Origin: an uncultured Lachnospiraceae bacterium
GTDB lineage: Bacteria > Bacillota > Clostridia > Lachnospirales > Lachnospiraceae
Length of the DNA: 32,643 bases
Direction: 5' to 3'
Assembly (NCBI GenBank): GCA_947174185.1
Contig: CAMWHY010000020.1
Span: 1-32,643 of the forward strand
A model generated the notes under the pieces. That model made no database searches, was not told where the DNA came from, and saw only the letters and a program-made list of their open reading frames with translations. Both the position numbers and the translations under genes were made by a program. Shown piece after piece: positions 1-8,586 of the stretch (within the stretch, counting starts at the first letter, position 1; every line of letters begins with the position of its first letter).

Positions 1-614
1 GTGCAATTGCCGTCTGCGGCGCAAGCCTCCAGCTGTGATTTGGTGTAGATCTGATAGCTGTAATCGCAGTTAGAAGCTGTCATTTTTTCTTCAGAAAAAT
101 GATCGGATATAAATGCGTTCTTCTCATCCGAATCTGTCAATTCAAAAAAAGCATCACATGTTTCGCTGTCAACATTTAAATTCACGGTCAGACATGCATA
201 ATCTTTCTGCATCATAACCGTAATTTGATGAATAGATCCTCCGGACATGCTTTCGTACCCGTAGATATAAAATCCCTCGTCTAGGATTTCCGGTATGGTA
301 AGTCCTATATAGGGACATGTAGGTTCAGGGAAACTAGAGAATCCAAAGCCCTCCGGGATTTCTCCGGTTTCGTCCCACTGGGCCATAAGTTCATTAAATT
401 CTTCTTCCGTCATCGAATCATCTGAGTCGTCGGGATTTTCTGTGTCCTCATCGGATGCTTCGGATAGTTCCTCTTCCGGCGCGTCCTCTTCGGAAGCATC
501 TTCTTCTATGGAAGCATCTTCCGCGGGAGCCGTTGTTTCTTTGTCTCCGCAGGCTGCTAAAAGAAAGGCGGCCGCTGTAATGCCGAGCATCAATTTGCAT
601 AATTTCTTTTTCAT
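1..614 (-). CDS. putative lipoprotein, C-terminus truncated by window edge
   Basis: Reverse complement from 614 reads MKKKLCKLMLGITAAAFLLAACGDKETTAPAEDAS..., a signal peptide with lipobox LAAC and an acidic Ser/Glu/Asp linker. SD-like AAGGGG lies upstream. Open to base 1. Confidence 0.85.
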   Translation of the reverse strand, partial: MKKKLCKLMLGITAAAFLLAACGDKETTAPAEDASIEEDASEEDAPEEELSEASDEDTENPDDSDDSMTEEEFNELMAQWDETGEIPEGFGFSSFPEPTCPYIGLTIPEILDEGFYIYGYESMSGGSIHQITVMMQKDYACLTVNLNVDSETCDAFFELTDSDEKNAFISDHFSEEKMTASNCDYSYQIYTKSQLEACAADGNC

Positions 615-744
615 AAACATTCCCCTTTCATAGTCTGTAATTTTAAACTTCATGATAACATTAAAAGCGCCGGATTGCTACCAACCACAGGGTTCTTTTG
701 CGCGCGTTATGGTTGCCTGCGTTTAATGCCACATAGTAATTTCA

Positions 745-777
745 TAGTCATTTAGTGTTAAAAATAGTCATTTCGTG
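745..777 (+). promoter_or_regulatory. candidate LytTR-type direct repeats
   Basis: TAGTCATTTAGTG at 745-757 and TAGTCATTTCGTG at 765-777 (12/13 identical, 20 bp period), with a weaker TAGTAATTT at 734. They lie upstream of TAAAAT (812-817) and the LytTR regulator start. Confidence 0.55.
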
Positions 778-842
778 ACATCCCCCATGGATAAAAACAG
801 AAGTCTGCCGATAAAATATATGAGGGAAAGGTGGTATAACAG

Positions 843-1553
843 ATGTTAGTTGCTGTATGCGATGACTGCGTCAAGGATAGACAGCAAGTGCGGGAACTGA
901 TAGAACAGTATGATCAGGTAAAAGGAATTGGCATTACAATAGAAGAATATACATCCGGCGTGGAGTTGTGTCGGGATATGGGAAGGCTTTCCGATTTTAC
1001 AATTATATTCATAGATATTAATATGGATCAGGTTGACGGTCTCCAGACAGTTAGAAAGATCAAAGATATTTATCAGGATCTTCCAATTGTCATTGTAACG
1101 GCATTGCTTAATTATGCATTGGAGGGGTATCGTGTGGACGCCGCCCGTTTTTTGACAAAGGAAAACTTAGAAACGACGCTGCCGGAATGTCTGGATGAGA
1201 TTATAGATAAGTTGAACCGGAAAAATGAGAAGATCACATATTCTTTTGTGGAAGGAACGATTGCCTTGGAGGTTCAGCGGATTATTTATATTGAGACAGA
1301 GCGGCATAAGAATGTATTTTATACGGCAAATGAGGAATATGGTCTTTATAAGAAACTGGGCGAGATCGAAAAAGATCTGATTCCTTACGGTTTTGTCCGG
1401 GTACATCAGAGTTTCCTGGTAAATATGCGGTATGTGGAGCGTATTAGCAGTTATATATGCCGTCTGACGACAGGCAAAGAGATTTCGGTGCCAAAGTCGA
1501 GGTACCAGAAGGTGAAGCAGGAATATGCGGATTACAAAGCTGCGGTCATGTAA
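843..1553 (+). CDS. LytTR-family response regulator (REC + LytTR DNA-binding domain)
   Basis: MLVAVCDDCVKDRQQV... receiver with FIDINMDQVDG phospho-Asp region; C-terminal VRVHQSFLVNMRYVERI...ISVPKSRYQKVKQEY is typical LytTR. Confidence 0.93.
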   Translation: MLVAVCDDCVKDRQQVRELIEQYDQVKGIGITIEEYTSGVELCRDMGRLSDFTIIFIDINMDQVDGLQTVRKIKDIYQDLPIVIVTALLNYALEGYRVDAARFLTKENLETTLPECLDEIIDKLNRKNEKITYSFVEGTIALEVQRIIYIETERHKNVFYTANEEYGLYKKLGEIEKDLIPYGFVRVHQSFLVNMRYVERISSYICRLTTGKEISVPKSRYQKVKQEYADYKAAVM

Positions 1554-1582
1554 TATATTTAATATGGAAAGGGGTCAAAAAC

Positions 1583-2242
1583 ATGAGAGTTACTAACCAG
1601 ATGTTAAACGAATCAGCAAGAAGGGCGGGTATGCCGGTGAATGGACATAGCCTGCTGGATTATGTGAATGGCGGCAATAGCAATAACATGGTCTCAGAGA
1701 AGCTGATGGCAAACAAAGGACTGAGTAAAACAGAAAAGACAAAATATGAAAAACAGGAAAAGGCGGCGGAAGAACTTGATTCAATAGCGCAGAAGCTGTC
1801 CGCATCCGGGAAAGACAGTATTTGGGAAAAAGTTAAAGAATCCGGGGATACTACGGAGATTACTAAAAAGGCGCAGGAACTGGTAGAAAAGTATAATAAG
1901 CTTTTAGAAAGCATGAAGGATACTTCCGGTGCATTGAATGAATTTTATAAAAAAAGCTTAAAAGACCTTCCTGCCCAGCATAAGGAAGCTCTGGCGGAGA
2001 TCGGAATCACAGCGAAGAAAGACGGCAGTCTGGAGATCGATCAGGAGAAACTGAAAGGTGCGTCGTTGGAACAGCTGGAAAAAATATTTGGAAAAGACGG
2101 CTCTCTGACACCCAGAATTTCCTATATTTCTTCCAGAATTGCAGACAATGCCAGCGCAAATTTGGAAAATCTGTCCGGCAGTTATCTGCCAAATGGCAAT
2201 ACAACCAGCAGTCATCTGAACAAATATGATTTCTGGGGATAA
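1583..2242 (+). CDS. hypothetical protein
   Basis: Start ATG at 1583 after GGAAAGGGG: MRVTNQMLNESARRAGMPVNGHSLLDYVNGG..., followed by a terminator. The provided ORF starting at 1457 overlaps the upstream CDS, so the internal start is preferred. Confidence 0.8.
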   Translation: MRVTNQMLNESARRAGMPVNGHSLLDYVNGGNSNNMVSEKLMANKGLSKTEKTKYEKQEKAAEELDSIAQKLSASGKDSIWEKVKESGDTTEITKKAQELVEKYNKLLESMKDTSGALNEFYKKSLKDLPAQHKEALAEIGITAKKDGSLEIDQEKLKGASLEQLEKIFGKDGSLTPRISYISSRIADNASANLENLSGSYLPNGNTTSSHLNKYDFWG

Positions 2243-2250
2243 TTATTATG

Positions 2251-2287
2251 AAAAATCAGTCGTTTTATTATAAAATGACTGATTTTT
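2251..2287 (+). terminator. intrinsic terminator
   Basis: AAAAATCAGTCGTTTTA-TTA-TAAAATGACTGATTTTTT inverted repeat (one G.U) ending in a T-run directly after the 1583-2242 stop. Confidence 0.8.
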
Positions 2288-2489
2288 TGATTTTGCAGAT
2301 CTTCTGTTCGATCAATTAATTTCAGGATTCTCCTGTATTCTTGTAAAATTCTATTTGATACTATATAATAAGTAATGACTATCAATCATTTGCAATCAAC
2401 AATTGATACCAGAGTAGAAGGAAATAAGATTGAAAATGAAATGTGCTAAAGGAAGCGCTGCGTAAGAAGCAGTGCAGAAACGGAGAAAC

Positions 2490-3113
2490 ATGAAAAACAA
2501 AAGACGTAAGATTTTTTTAGGTATGATGCTTCTTCTGTTTGCCGTAGGCTGTGGCAAGAAAGAGGGCGAAACGATTTCGGATAATATGGCGCTTGGAGAC
2601 GCAGATGGCGCTGTCATAGATTTCACAGGAAGCCTGTCGGATAATATGACGGGAGATCTATCACAGAATGGTATTGTTGATCTTCCGGGAAGCGTTTCAC
2701 AGGATGTTTCTGCAGATATGGCAGGGGTATCTTCCAATGATATCTCAGTTTCCTCCAATGATCTTCTTGCGGAGCTGGGGGTGTATTCTAACTGTATTTA
2801 TATTGCCAATATGAGCGGAAAAGATATTGATGTCCTGACGTTGATATTTTCCGAAGGGGAAGTAAGAGGTGGAGAGATCCTTGGCGGGGAAGTATTAAAG
2901 GACGGAGAACTTTTTACTTATGCGGCAACGGATATTAATGCCTTGCAGGAAGCAACCGGACTGAAGCTGACTGTAACAGCAACTGCGAAGGATGGCACGG
3001 TAATGGCATTTCCGGAGGTGCGTGTGATCAATCCCTCAGGCTGTACTGTGGTTCTAAGCCGTGGGCATTCCACCAGCGAGAATCAGGCAGGTTATGAGGT
3101 ATATATTGAGTAA
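2490..3113 (+). CDS. putative lipoprotein
   Basis: MKNKRRKIFLGMMLLLFAVGCGKKEGE: signal peptide with lipobox AVGC; GGAG upstream of ATG. Confidence 0.85.
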   Translation: MKNKRRKIFLGMMLLLFAVGCGKKEGETISDNMALGDADGAVIDFTGSLSDNMTGDLSQNGIVDLPGSVSQDVSADMAGVSSNDISVSSNDLLAELGVYSNCIYIANMSGKDIDVLTLIFSEGEVRGGEILGGEVLKDGELFTYAATDINALQEATGLKLTVTATAKDGTVMAFPEVRVINPSGCTVVLSRGHSTSENQAGYEVYIE

Positions 3114-3229
3114 AAATAAAGATTTGTTTAAGTATCCTTTATAAAAATTGAAACCTTATAGTAAATAATCATGTCCTTTGATATAATAAGCCGAAAATTT
3201 ACAGGTTTAGAGAAAGGTGTGGTTATTTT

Positions 3230-3865
3230 ATGGTTCGGTTGTTTATCATTGGGGTAGATTGTTTTCCGATATGGATTCTTGCGATTCCGGTAATTGCTAT
3301 TTTGCAACGTTTAGTATTCAAGCAGCGCAGTATTGGCAAGTTCTTTATGGCGTTGGTTTTTGCATTTTATCTGATTGGCGTCTTTTTCGTGACGGGTATT
3401 CCTACGTTTGATTTTCTGAAAATAGAACTTAATTTTCAATGGATTCCGCTGATCGATATTGTAAATGAGCCTGTGGCATACCTAAAAAATACGGTGTTGA
3501 ATATTATTTTATTTATGCCGATGGGATTTTTGCTGCCTATGGTCTGGAAGGAGTACCGTTCCTTCAAAGTAACGCTTTTTTCGGGTTTGGCAGTGTCATT
3601 ATTGATAGAAATATTACAGATCTTTACCTTCCGTCTGACGGATATTGATGATCTGCTTACGAATACTCTGGGAACAGCCGCGGGATATTATTTATGGAAG
3701 ATGGCTGCGCGAAGGATGGTGAAAAAGCCGTCTGAGGGATCTGAAGCAAATAAAATGTCCGGAATATATGAACCGATCATTATTTTAGGGATTATGTTCC
3801 TGATTCACTTTTTCTTAAAGCCTCTGGTATTAAATGTTGTATGGGATCTGGTTTTGGGTTATTAA
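3230..3865 (+). CDS. VanZ-family membrane protein
   Basis: Multiple TM segments; NIILFMPMGFLLPMVW...SLLIEILQIFTFRLTDIDDLLTNTLGTAAGYYLW is the VanZ-like signature. Confidence 0.88.
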   Translation: MVRLFIIGVDCFPIWILAIPVIAILQRLVFKQRSIGKFFMALVFAFYLIGVFFVTGIPTFDFLKIELNFQWIPLIDIVNEPVAYLKNTVLNIILFMPMGFLLPMVWKEYRSFKVTLFSGLAVSLLIEILQIFTFRLTDIDDLLTNTLGTAAGYYLWKMAARRMVKKPSEGSEANKMSGIYEPIIILGIMFLIHFFLKPLVLNVVWDLVLGY

Positions 3866-3886
3866 AATAAATAAGGAGAATTAGTC

Positions 3887-4219
3887 ATGAAAATTGAATT
3901 TGAAAAGATTACGGAACAGGCGCACCTTAAATTCAAGGGCGGAGAAGGCAATACCAATCTAAAGATGTACGATGATGGCGATACAAAGATCATGCGGGGG
4001 CGGTTAGAGCCCGGGGCGTTTATCGGACTGCATACCCATGAGGCTAATTGTGAAGTGGTCTTTATTGTGGAAGGCGAAGGCAGGGCTGTCTATGACAATA
4101 TGGAAGAAATCTTAAAGGCAGGAGATTGCCATTATTGTCCAAAGGGACACGCACATAGTCTGATCAATAACAGCGATAAAGATCTGATCTTCTATGCAGT
4201 TGTGCCGGAGCTGCGGTAA
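3887..4219 (+). CDS. cupin-domain protein
   Basis: GAFIGLHTHEANCEVVFIVEGEGRAVYDNMEEILKAGDCHYCPKGHAHSLIN: cupin motifs 1 and 2. Confidence 0.9.
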   Translation: MKIEFEKITEQAHLKFKGGEGNTNLKMYDDGDTKIMRGRLEPGAFIGLHTHEANCEVVFIVEGEGRAVYDNMEEILKAGDCHYCPKGHAHSLINNSDKDLIFYAVVPELR

Positions 4220-4271
4220 TAGGATTCCTATGGATTTTTTGTATGATTCAAATGGATTCGTTTTGTAAATA

Positions 4272-4336
4272 TTGTGCCCGCGGCATAGCACTAAAGTGCA
4301 TTAGGATTCGCAGGTTACGGAAAGGCATGGTTATTA
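4272..4336 (+). repeat. dispersed structured repeat, copy 1
   Basis: TTGTGCCCGCGGCATAGCACTAAAGTGCATTAGGATTCGCAGGTTACGGAAAGGCATGGTTATTA. It matches 27853-27918 with few substitutions and one indel. Inner hairpin GCACT-AA-AGTGC, outer arms CCCGCGG/TCGCAGG. Confidence 0.8.
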
Positions 4337-5685
4337 AAATCGTGCGGTCGGAAGAAAAACTGGGTACAGAGCGAATGGGTAAGCTGATGATATCCATGGG
4401 AATTCCCACATTGGTGGCACAGCTTATTAATTTGCTTTATAATCTTGTTGACAGAATGTATATCGGGCATATCGTTGGACCGGATGCTCTGACAGGGGTG
4501 GGACTTACACTATCCATCATCATGCTGATCTCGGCATTCAGCGCATTAATGGGTGCCGGAGGTGCGCCGCTTGCTGCGATCGCTATGGGGCAGGGGGACA
4601 AAAAGCGTGCCGCAACGATCCTTTCCAATGCAGTGGTAATACTGCTGTGTTTTTCCGTTATCTTAATAGGCGTATTTTATTATATTGAGAGACCGTTTCT
4701 TTATCTGATCGGCGCCAGTGACGATACCTATCCATATGCAGGAGATTATCTGAGGATCTATCTTTTGGGAACACCTTTTGTTCAACTGGTGATCGGATTG
4801 AATCCCTTTATTACGGCGCAGGGTAAGTCAAGGACTGCCATGGTATCCGTATTGATCGGAGCAGTATTTAATATCATCCTGGATCCTATATTTATTATTG
4901 TGTTTCAAATGGGAGTACGGGGCGCGGCATTGGCGACTGTGCTTTCCCAGTGCGCCAGCGCAATCTGGGTACTGCATTTTCTAACGTCAAAGAAGGCGTC
5001 GCTTCATATACAGAAAGAATATCTAAAACCTCAGTGGCGTGTAATTGGAAACGTTATGTCCCTGGGAATCTCTCCATTTATCATGCAGAGTACGGAAAGC
5101 CTGATCGCAGTCATTTTGAGCAGCGGCTTACAGAAATATGGGGGAGATATCTATGTTGGGTCCCTGACTATATTACAGAGTATCATGCAGCTTGTGAATA
5201 CGCCGATTTCCGGATTTACGCAGGGCGTTCAGCCGATTCTTAGTTACAATTATGGGGCGGGTAATACTGCAAGGGTAAAGCAGGCGTACCGGATCATTAT
5301 TTTTTTAACAACAGGCGTTTCATTTCTGTTGACCCTTTCCGTTATGCTCTTTCCGGGTATATATGCACTGATCTTCACGGACGATATGGAACTGATTGGC
5401 GTTGTGGAGAAGGTTGCTCCCATCTTTATGGCAGGTATGCTGATCTTTGGAATCCAGATGGGCTGCCAGACGACTTTCATGGGTCTGGGACAGGCGAAGA
5501 TCTCCTTATTTATGGCCTTGCTTAGAAAGGTCTTTCTCTTAGTGCCGTTCGCGGTTATCTTTCCGTTGTTCACGGGAAATGTCATGAGTATTTATTATGC
5601 AGAATGCTGCGCAGACGCGCTGGCAGCCACGATCTGCGGGACAGTGTTTTTATATTATCGTAAAAAGCTGTTATGCCGGCAATGA
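4327..5685 (+). CDS. MATE-family efflux transporter
   Basis: MVIKIVRSEEKLGTERMGKLMISMGIPTLVAQLINLLYNLVDRMYIGHIVG...; MATE N-terminal pattern and 12-TM hydropathy. Start chosen inside the longer ORF (4243); GTG 4342 is an alternative. Confidence 0.9.
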   Translation: MVIKIVRSEEKLGTERMGKLMISMGIPTLVAQLINLLYNLVDRMYIGHIVGPDALTGVGLTLSIIMLISAFSALMGAGGAPLAAIAMGQGDKKRAATILSNAVVILLCFSVILIGVFYYIERPFLYLIGASDDTYPYAGDYLRIYLLGTPFVQLVIGLNPFITAQGKSRTAMVSVLIGAVFNIILDPIFIIVFQMGVRGAALATVLSQCASAIWVLHFLTSKKASLHIQKEYLKPQWRVIGNVMSLGISPFIMQSTESLIAVILSSGLQKYGGDIYVGSLTILQSIMQLVNTPISGFTQGVQPILSYNYGAGNTARVKQAYRIIIFLTTGVSFLLTLSVMLFPGIYALIFTDDMELIGVVEKVAPIFMAGMLIFGIQMGCQTTFMGLGQAKISLFMALLRKVFLLVPFAVIFPLFTGNVMSIYYAECCADALAATICGTVFLYYRKKLLCRQ

Positions 5686-5782
5686 ATATTTCAGATAAAA
5701 TATGGTATTCTAATAAAATAGAATGAATCTGTTGGTTCAATGCTAAGTAATAAGTATAACTATAAAGGGAGAAGTTTGTTTT

Positions 5783-6040
5783 ATGAAGCAGTTTGATTAT
5801 GTGATTACAGATGAGATTGGTATACATGCAAGACCTGCGGGACAGCTTGCAAAGGAGGCAAAGAATTTTCAATCGGCAATTAAGATTTCAATAGACGGCA
5901 AAGAGGCCAACGTGACAAAATTGATGGCAGTCATGGGACTGGGTATCAAGAAGGGCAATACAGTAACGATTACGGCAGATGGCGCAGATGAGGATGAGGC
6001 GATTGCGGCAATGGAAAAGTTTATGAAAGATCATTTATAA
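5783..6040 (+). CDS. ptsH: phosphocarrier protein HPr (His15 present, residue 46 is Lys)
   Basis: MKQFDYVITDEIGIHARPAGQLAKEAKNFQSAIKISIDGKEANVTKLMAVMGLGIKKG; GIHARPA active site; followed by ptsI. Confidence 0.93.
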   Translation: MKQFDYVITDEIGIHARPAGQLAKEAKNFQSAIKISIDGKEANVTKLMAVMGLGIKKGNTVTITADGADEDEAIAAMEKFMKDHL

Positions 6041-6093
6041 TCAATGTGTAGGATCGAATGATTTGAAATCTGGGAAAGTGAGTGTATTGTTTC

Positions 6094-7704
6094 ATGGAAA
6101 CATGTAAGGGAATAAAGATATATGACGGCATTGCAATCGGAAGTATTTTTTATTATAAGAAACATCAAAATAGCGTCGCAAGAAAGCGGGTAGAGGATAT
6201 TGATGCGGAGATTGCCCGTTATGAAGAGGCGAAGAAAAAAGCTATCGAGCAGTTAAATATGCTTCATGAAAAAGCGGTTGTAGAAGTGGGAGAAATCAAC
6301 GCCCAGATCTTAGAGGTGCATGCCATGATGCTGGAGGATGATGATTATAATGATTCGATTCTTAATCTGATCAAAAATCAGGGAATTAATGCCGAATGTG
6401 CTGTTGCAACAACAGGAGACAATTTTTCTGAAATGTTTGCAAATATGGATGACGAATATTTCAAAGCCAGAAGCGTGGATGTAAAGGATATTTCGGAGCG
6501 GGTGATCAATGTGCTGGGGGGCGACCACGGCTCGGAAGAACTGAAGGAGCCCTGTATCATTGCTGCTGAGGATCTGGCACCCAGCGAGACGGTTCAGATG
6601 GACAAGTCCAAACTTCTGGCATTTGTGACAAGGCATGGTTCGACCAATTCCCATACGGCGATTCTTGCCAGAACAATGAGTATTCCGGCCTTAATCAAGG
6701 TAGATATTAAGGAAGAGTGGAATCATAAGACGGCGATTGTAGATGGTTATACGGGGACGCTGATCATTGATCCGGATGCGGATACCCTGATCTCTTATCG
6801 GGAGAAGCAGAAGCAGGATGAGGAACAGAAGCAGCTCTTGCTGGATCTAAAGGGCAAGGAAACTGTTACAAAGAGTGGACAGAAGGTGCACCTGTATGCA
6901 AATATTGGAAATGTGTCCGATCTGGGGGCAGTATTGCAGAATGATGCAGCCGGCATCGGGCTGTTTCGGAGCGAATTTCTCTATCTGGGGAAGAATACCT
7001 TTCCTACGGAGGAAGAGCAGTTTTCCGCATATAAGCAGGTGGCGGAAACAATGGCGGGCAAGCGTGTGATATTCCGGACGTTGGATATCGGGGCGGACAA
7101 ACAGGCGGATTATTTCCAGCTTGGAAAAGAGGAGAATCCTGCCATGGGTTACCGTGCGATCCGAATCTGTTTAAGCGAGCCGGAGATCTTTAAGACGCAG
7201 CTTCGGGCAATGCTGCGGGCAAGCAATTATGGAAAGATCGCTATTATGTATCCGATGATCACGTCAGTGGATGAGATCAGGGATATCAAAGAGATTATGA
7301 CGGAAGTTAAGGAAGAACTTTCTACATTAGGCGTACCTTATGATGATGTAGAACAGGGTATTATGATCGAGACCCCTGCGGCAGCCATGATCAGTGATCT
7401 GTTAGCGAAGGAAGTTGACTTTTTTAGCATAGGCACCAATGATCTGACGCAGTATACTTTGGCAGTCGACCGGCAAAATAATCGGTTGGACCGGTTTTAT
7501 AATCCGCATCATGAGGCGGTTCTTAGGATGATTCGTATGGTGGTGGACAATGCGCATAAAGAAGGCATTTGGGCAGGCATCTGCGGGGAACTGGGGGCGG
7601 ACATGTCGTTGACGGATACGTTTCTGAAAATAGGTGTGGATGAACTGTCCGTGTCACCGGGTATGATCCTGCCGTTACGAAAAAAGATTCGGGATGCAGA
7701 ATAA
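6094..7704 (+). CDS. ptsI: phosphoenolpyruvate-protein phosphotransferase (PTS enzyme I)
   Basis: RHGSTNSHTAILARTMSIPAL phospho-His region; FRTLDIGADKQADYF; FFSIGTNDLTQYTLAVDRQNNRL. Start could be 6082 (GTG) instead. Confidence 0.95.
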   Translation: METCKGIKIYDGIAIGSIFYYKKHQNSVARKRVEDIDAEIARYEEAKKKAIEQLNMLHEKAVVEVGEINAQILEVHAMMLEDDDYNDSILNLIKNQGINAECAVATTGDNFSEMFANMDDEYFKARSVDVKDISERVINVLGGDHGSEELKEPCIIAAEDLAPSETVQMDKSKLLAFVTRHGSTNSHTAILARTMSIPALIKVDIKEEWNHKTAIVDGYTGTLIIDPDADTLISYREKQKQDEEQKQLLLDLKGKETVTKSGQKVHLYANIGNVSDLGAVLQNDAAGIGLFRSEFLYLGKNTFPTEEEQFSAYKQVAETMAGKRVIFRTLDIGADKQADYFQLGKEENPAMGYRAIRICLSEPEIFKTQLRAMLRASNYGKIAIMYPMITSVDEIRDIKEIMTEVKEELSTLGVPYDDVEQGIMIETPAAAMISDLLAKEVDFFSIGTNDLTQYTLAVDRQNNRLDRFYNPHHEAVLRMIRMVVDNAHKEGIWAGICGELGADMSLTDTFLKIGVDELSVSPGMILPLRKKIRDAE

Positions 7705-7735
7705 AAGATTCTGTTTATTTTTAATGCCATTTAGC

Positions 7736-7763
7736 TTGTAAAAAGGGATAGGTATGGTATAAT
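7736..7763 (+). promoter_or_regulatory. sigmaA-like promoter
   Basis: TTGTAA - 16 bp - TATAAT with TGG directly upstream of the -10. Confidence 0.6.
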
Positions 7764-7810
7764 TCAAATCAGCGTTTCCATAACAATGTTTTTAGAGAAG
7801 GTTTTTAGTA

Positions 7811-8536
7811 TTGACAAAGCAGATTATAATAGAAGGGCATAAGCTTTGCCTCGTCGGCAGCAGTACCGCACATATCGTTTTGGTCTGCCCGGTGATGTCA
7901 GAGCAGTTACATAAAACTGAGGAACATTGGCAAAGGATAAAAGAGCTGTCATCGGAAAATGGAGCCATAAAGGAAGACTTTCTATTTGCTGCTGTCGAGG
8001 TAAAGGATTGGAATGGGGAATTATCACCTTGGGGGCTGCATATAGAAGGAATAGGGGATTTCTCCGGAAAAGCAGAACAAATGCTTGACCTGATCATAAA
8101 ATATGGTATTCCTGCCATTCGTGATTTTACAAACAGGGACGATGCCGCCAGTAAGCATAAACTCCAGTTCATGATCGGCGGATATTCGCTGGCGGGATTG
8201 TTTGCGTTGTGGTCGATGTATCAAACGGATGTATTTTGCGGCGCTGCCAGCTGTTCCGGTTCGTTGTGGTATCCTAAGTTTATAGAATATGCGAGATTAC
8301 ATGATCTCCCGAAACAAAGCCTGATCTATCTCAGTCTTGGAACGAAAGAAGAAAGGGCTGGGCAGGCGGTATTTTCTAAGATCGGTGATGTAACAAGAGA
8401 ACTATATACATATTATGAACAGTCTGAGAAAGTAAAAGAAACTACGTTGAGATGGAATCCTGGTAATCATTTTAAGGATGTCGATCTGCGGATAGATAGG
8501 GGATTTTCATGGTTGCTAAATAAATTTCCTATTTGA
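7811..8536 (+). CDS. alpha/beta-hydrolase (esterase-like) protein
   Basis: TTG start; MIGGYSLAGLFALWSMYQTDVFCGAASCSGSLWYPKF contains GGYSLAG (GxSxxG nucleophile elbow) and a late ...NPGNHF His. Confidence 0.75.
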   Translation: MTKQIIIEGHKLCLVGSSTAHIVLVCPVMSEQLHKTEEHWQRIKELSSENGAIKEDFLFAAVEVKDWNGELSPWGLHIEGIGDFSGKAEQMLDLIIKYGIPAIRDFTNRDDAASKHKLQFMIGGYSLAGLFALWSMYQTDVFCGAASCSGSLWYPKFIEYARLHDLPKQSLIYLSLGTKEERAGQAVFSKIGDVTRELYTYYEQSEKVKETTLRWNPGNHFKDVDLRIDRGFSWLLNKFPI

Positions 8537-8558
8537 GTCGCAGCAGAGTTACAATATG

Positions 8559-8585
8559 CAGGTTACGGAAAGGCAAGGTTATTAG
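8559..8585 (+). repeat. dispersed repeat, copy 2 (3' module only)
   Basis: GCAGGTTACGGAAAGGCAAGGTTATTA differs from copy 1 by one base (CAAGG instead of CATGG). Confidence 0.7.
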
Positions 8586-8586
8586 T

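Noticed and set aside
442-633. ORF of 63 aa on the + strand (MSSSDASDSSSSG...)
   Set aside because: It is antisense to the lipoprotein gene on the minus strand, whose reading frame has a clear signal peptide and SD; the Ser-rich translation mirrors the acidic linker.
1457-1582. N-terminal extension of the 1583-2242 ORF
   Set aside because: It overlaps the LytTR coding sequence in another frame; the internal ATG 1583 has a good SD.
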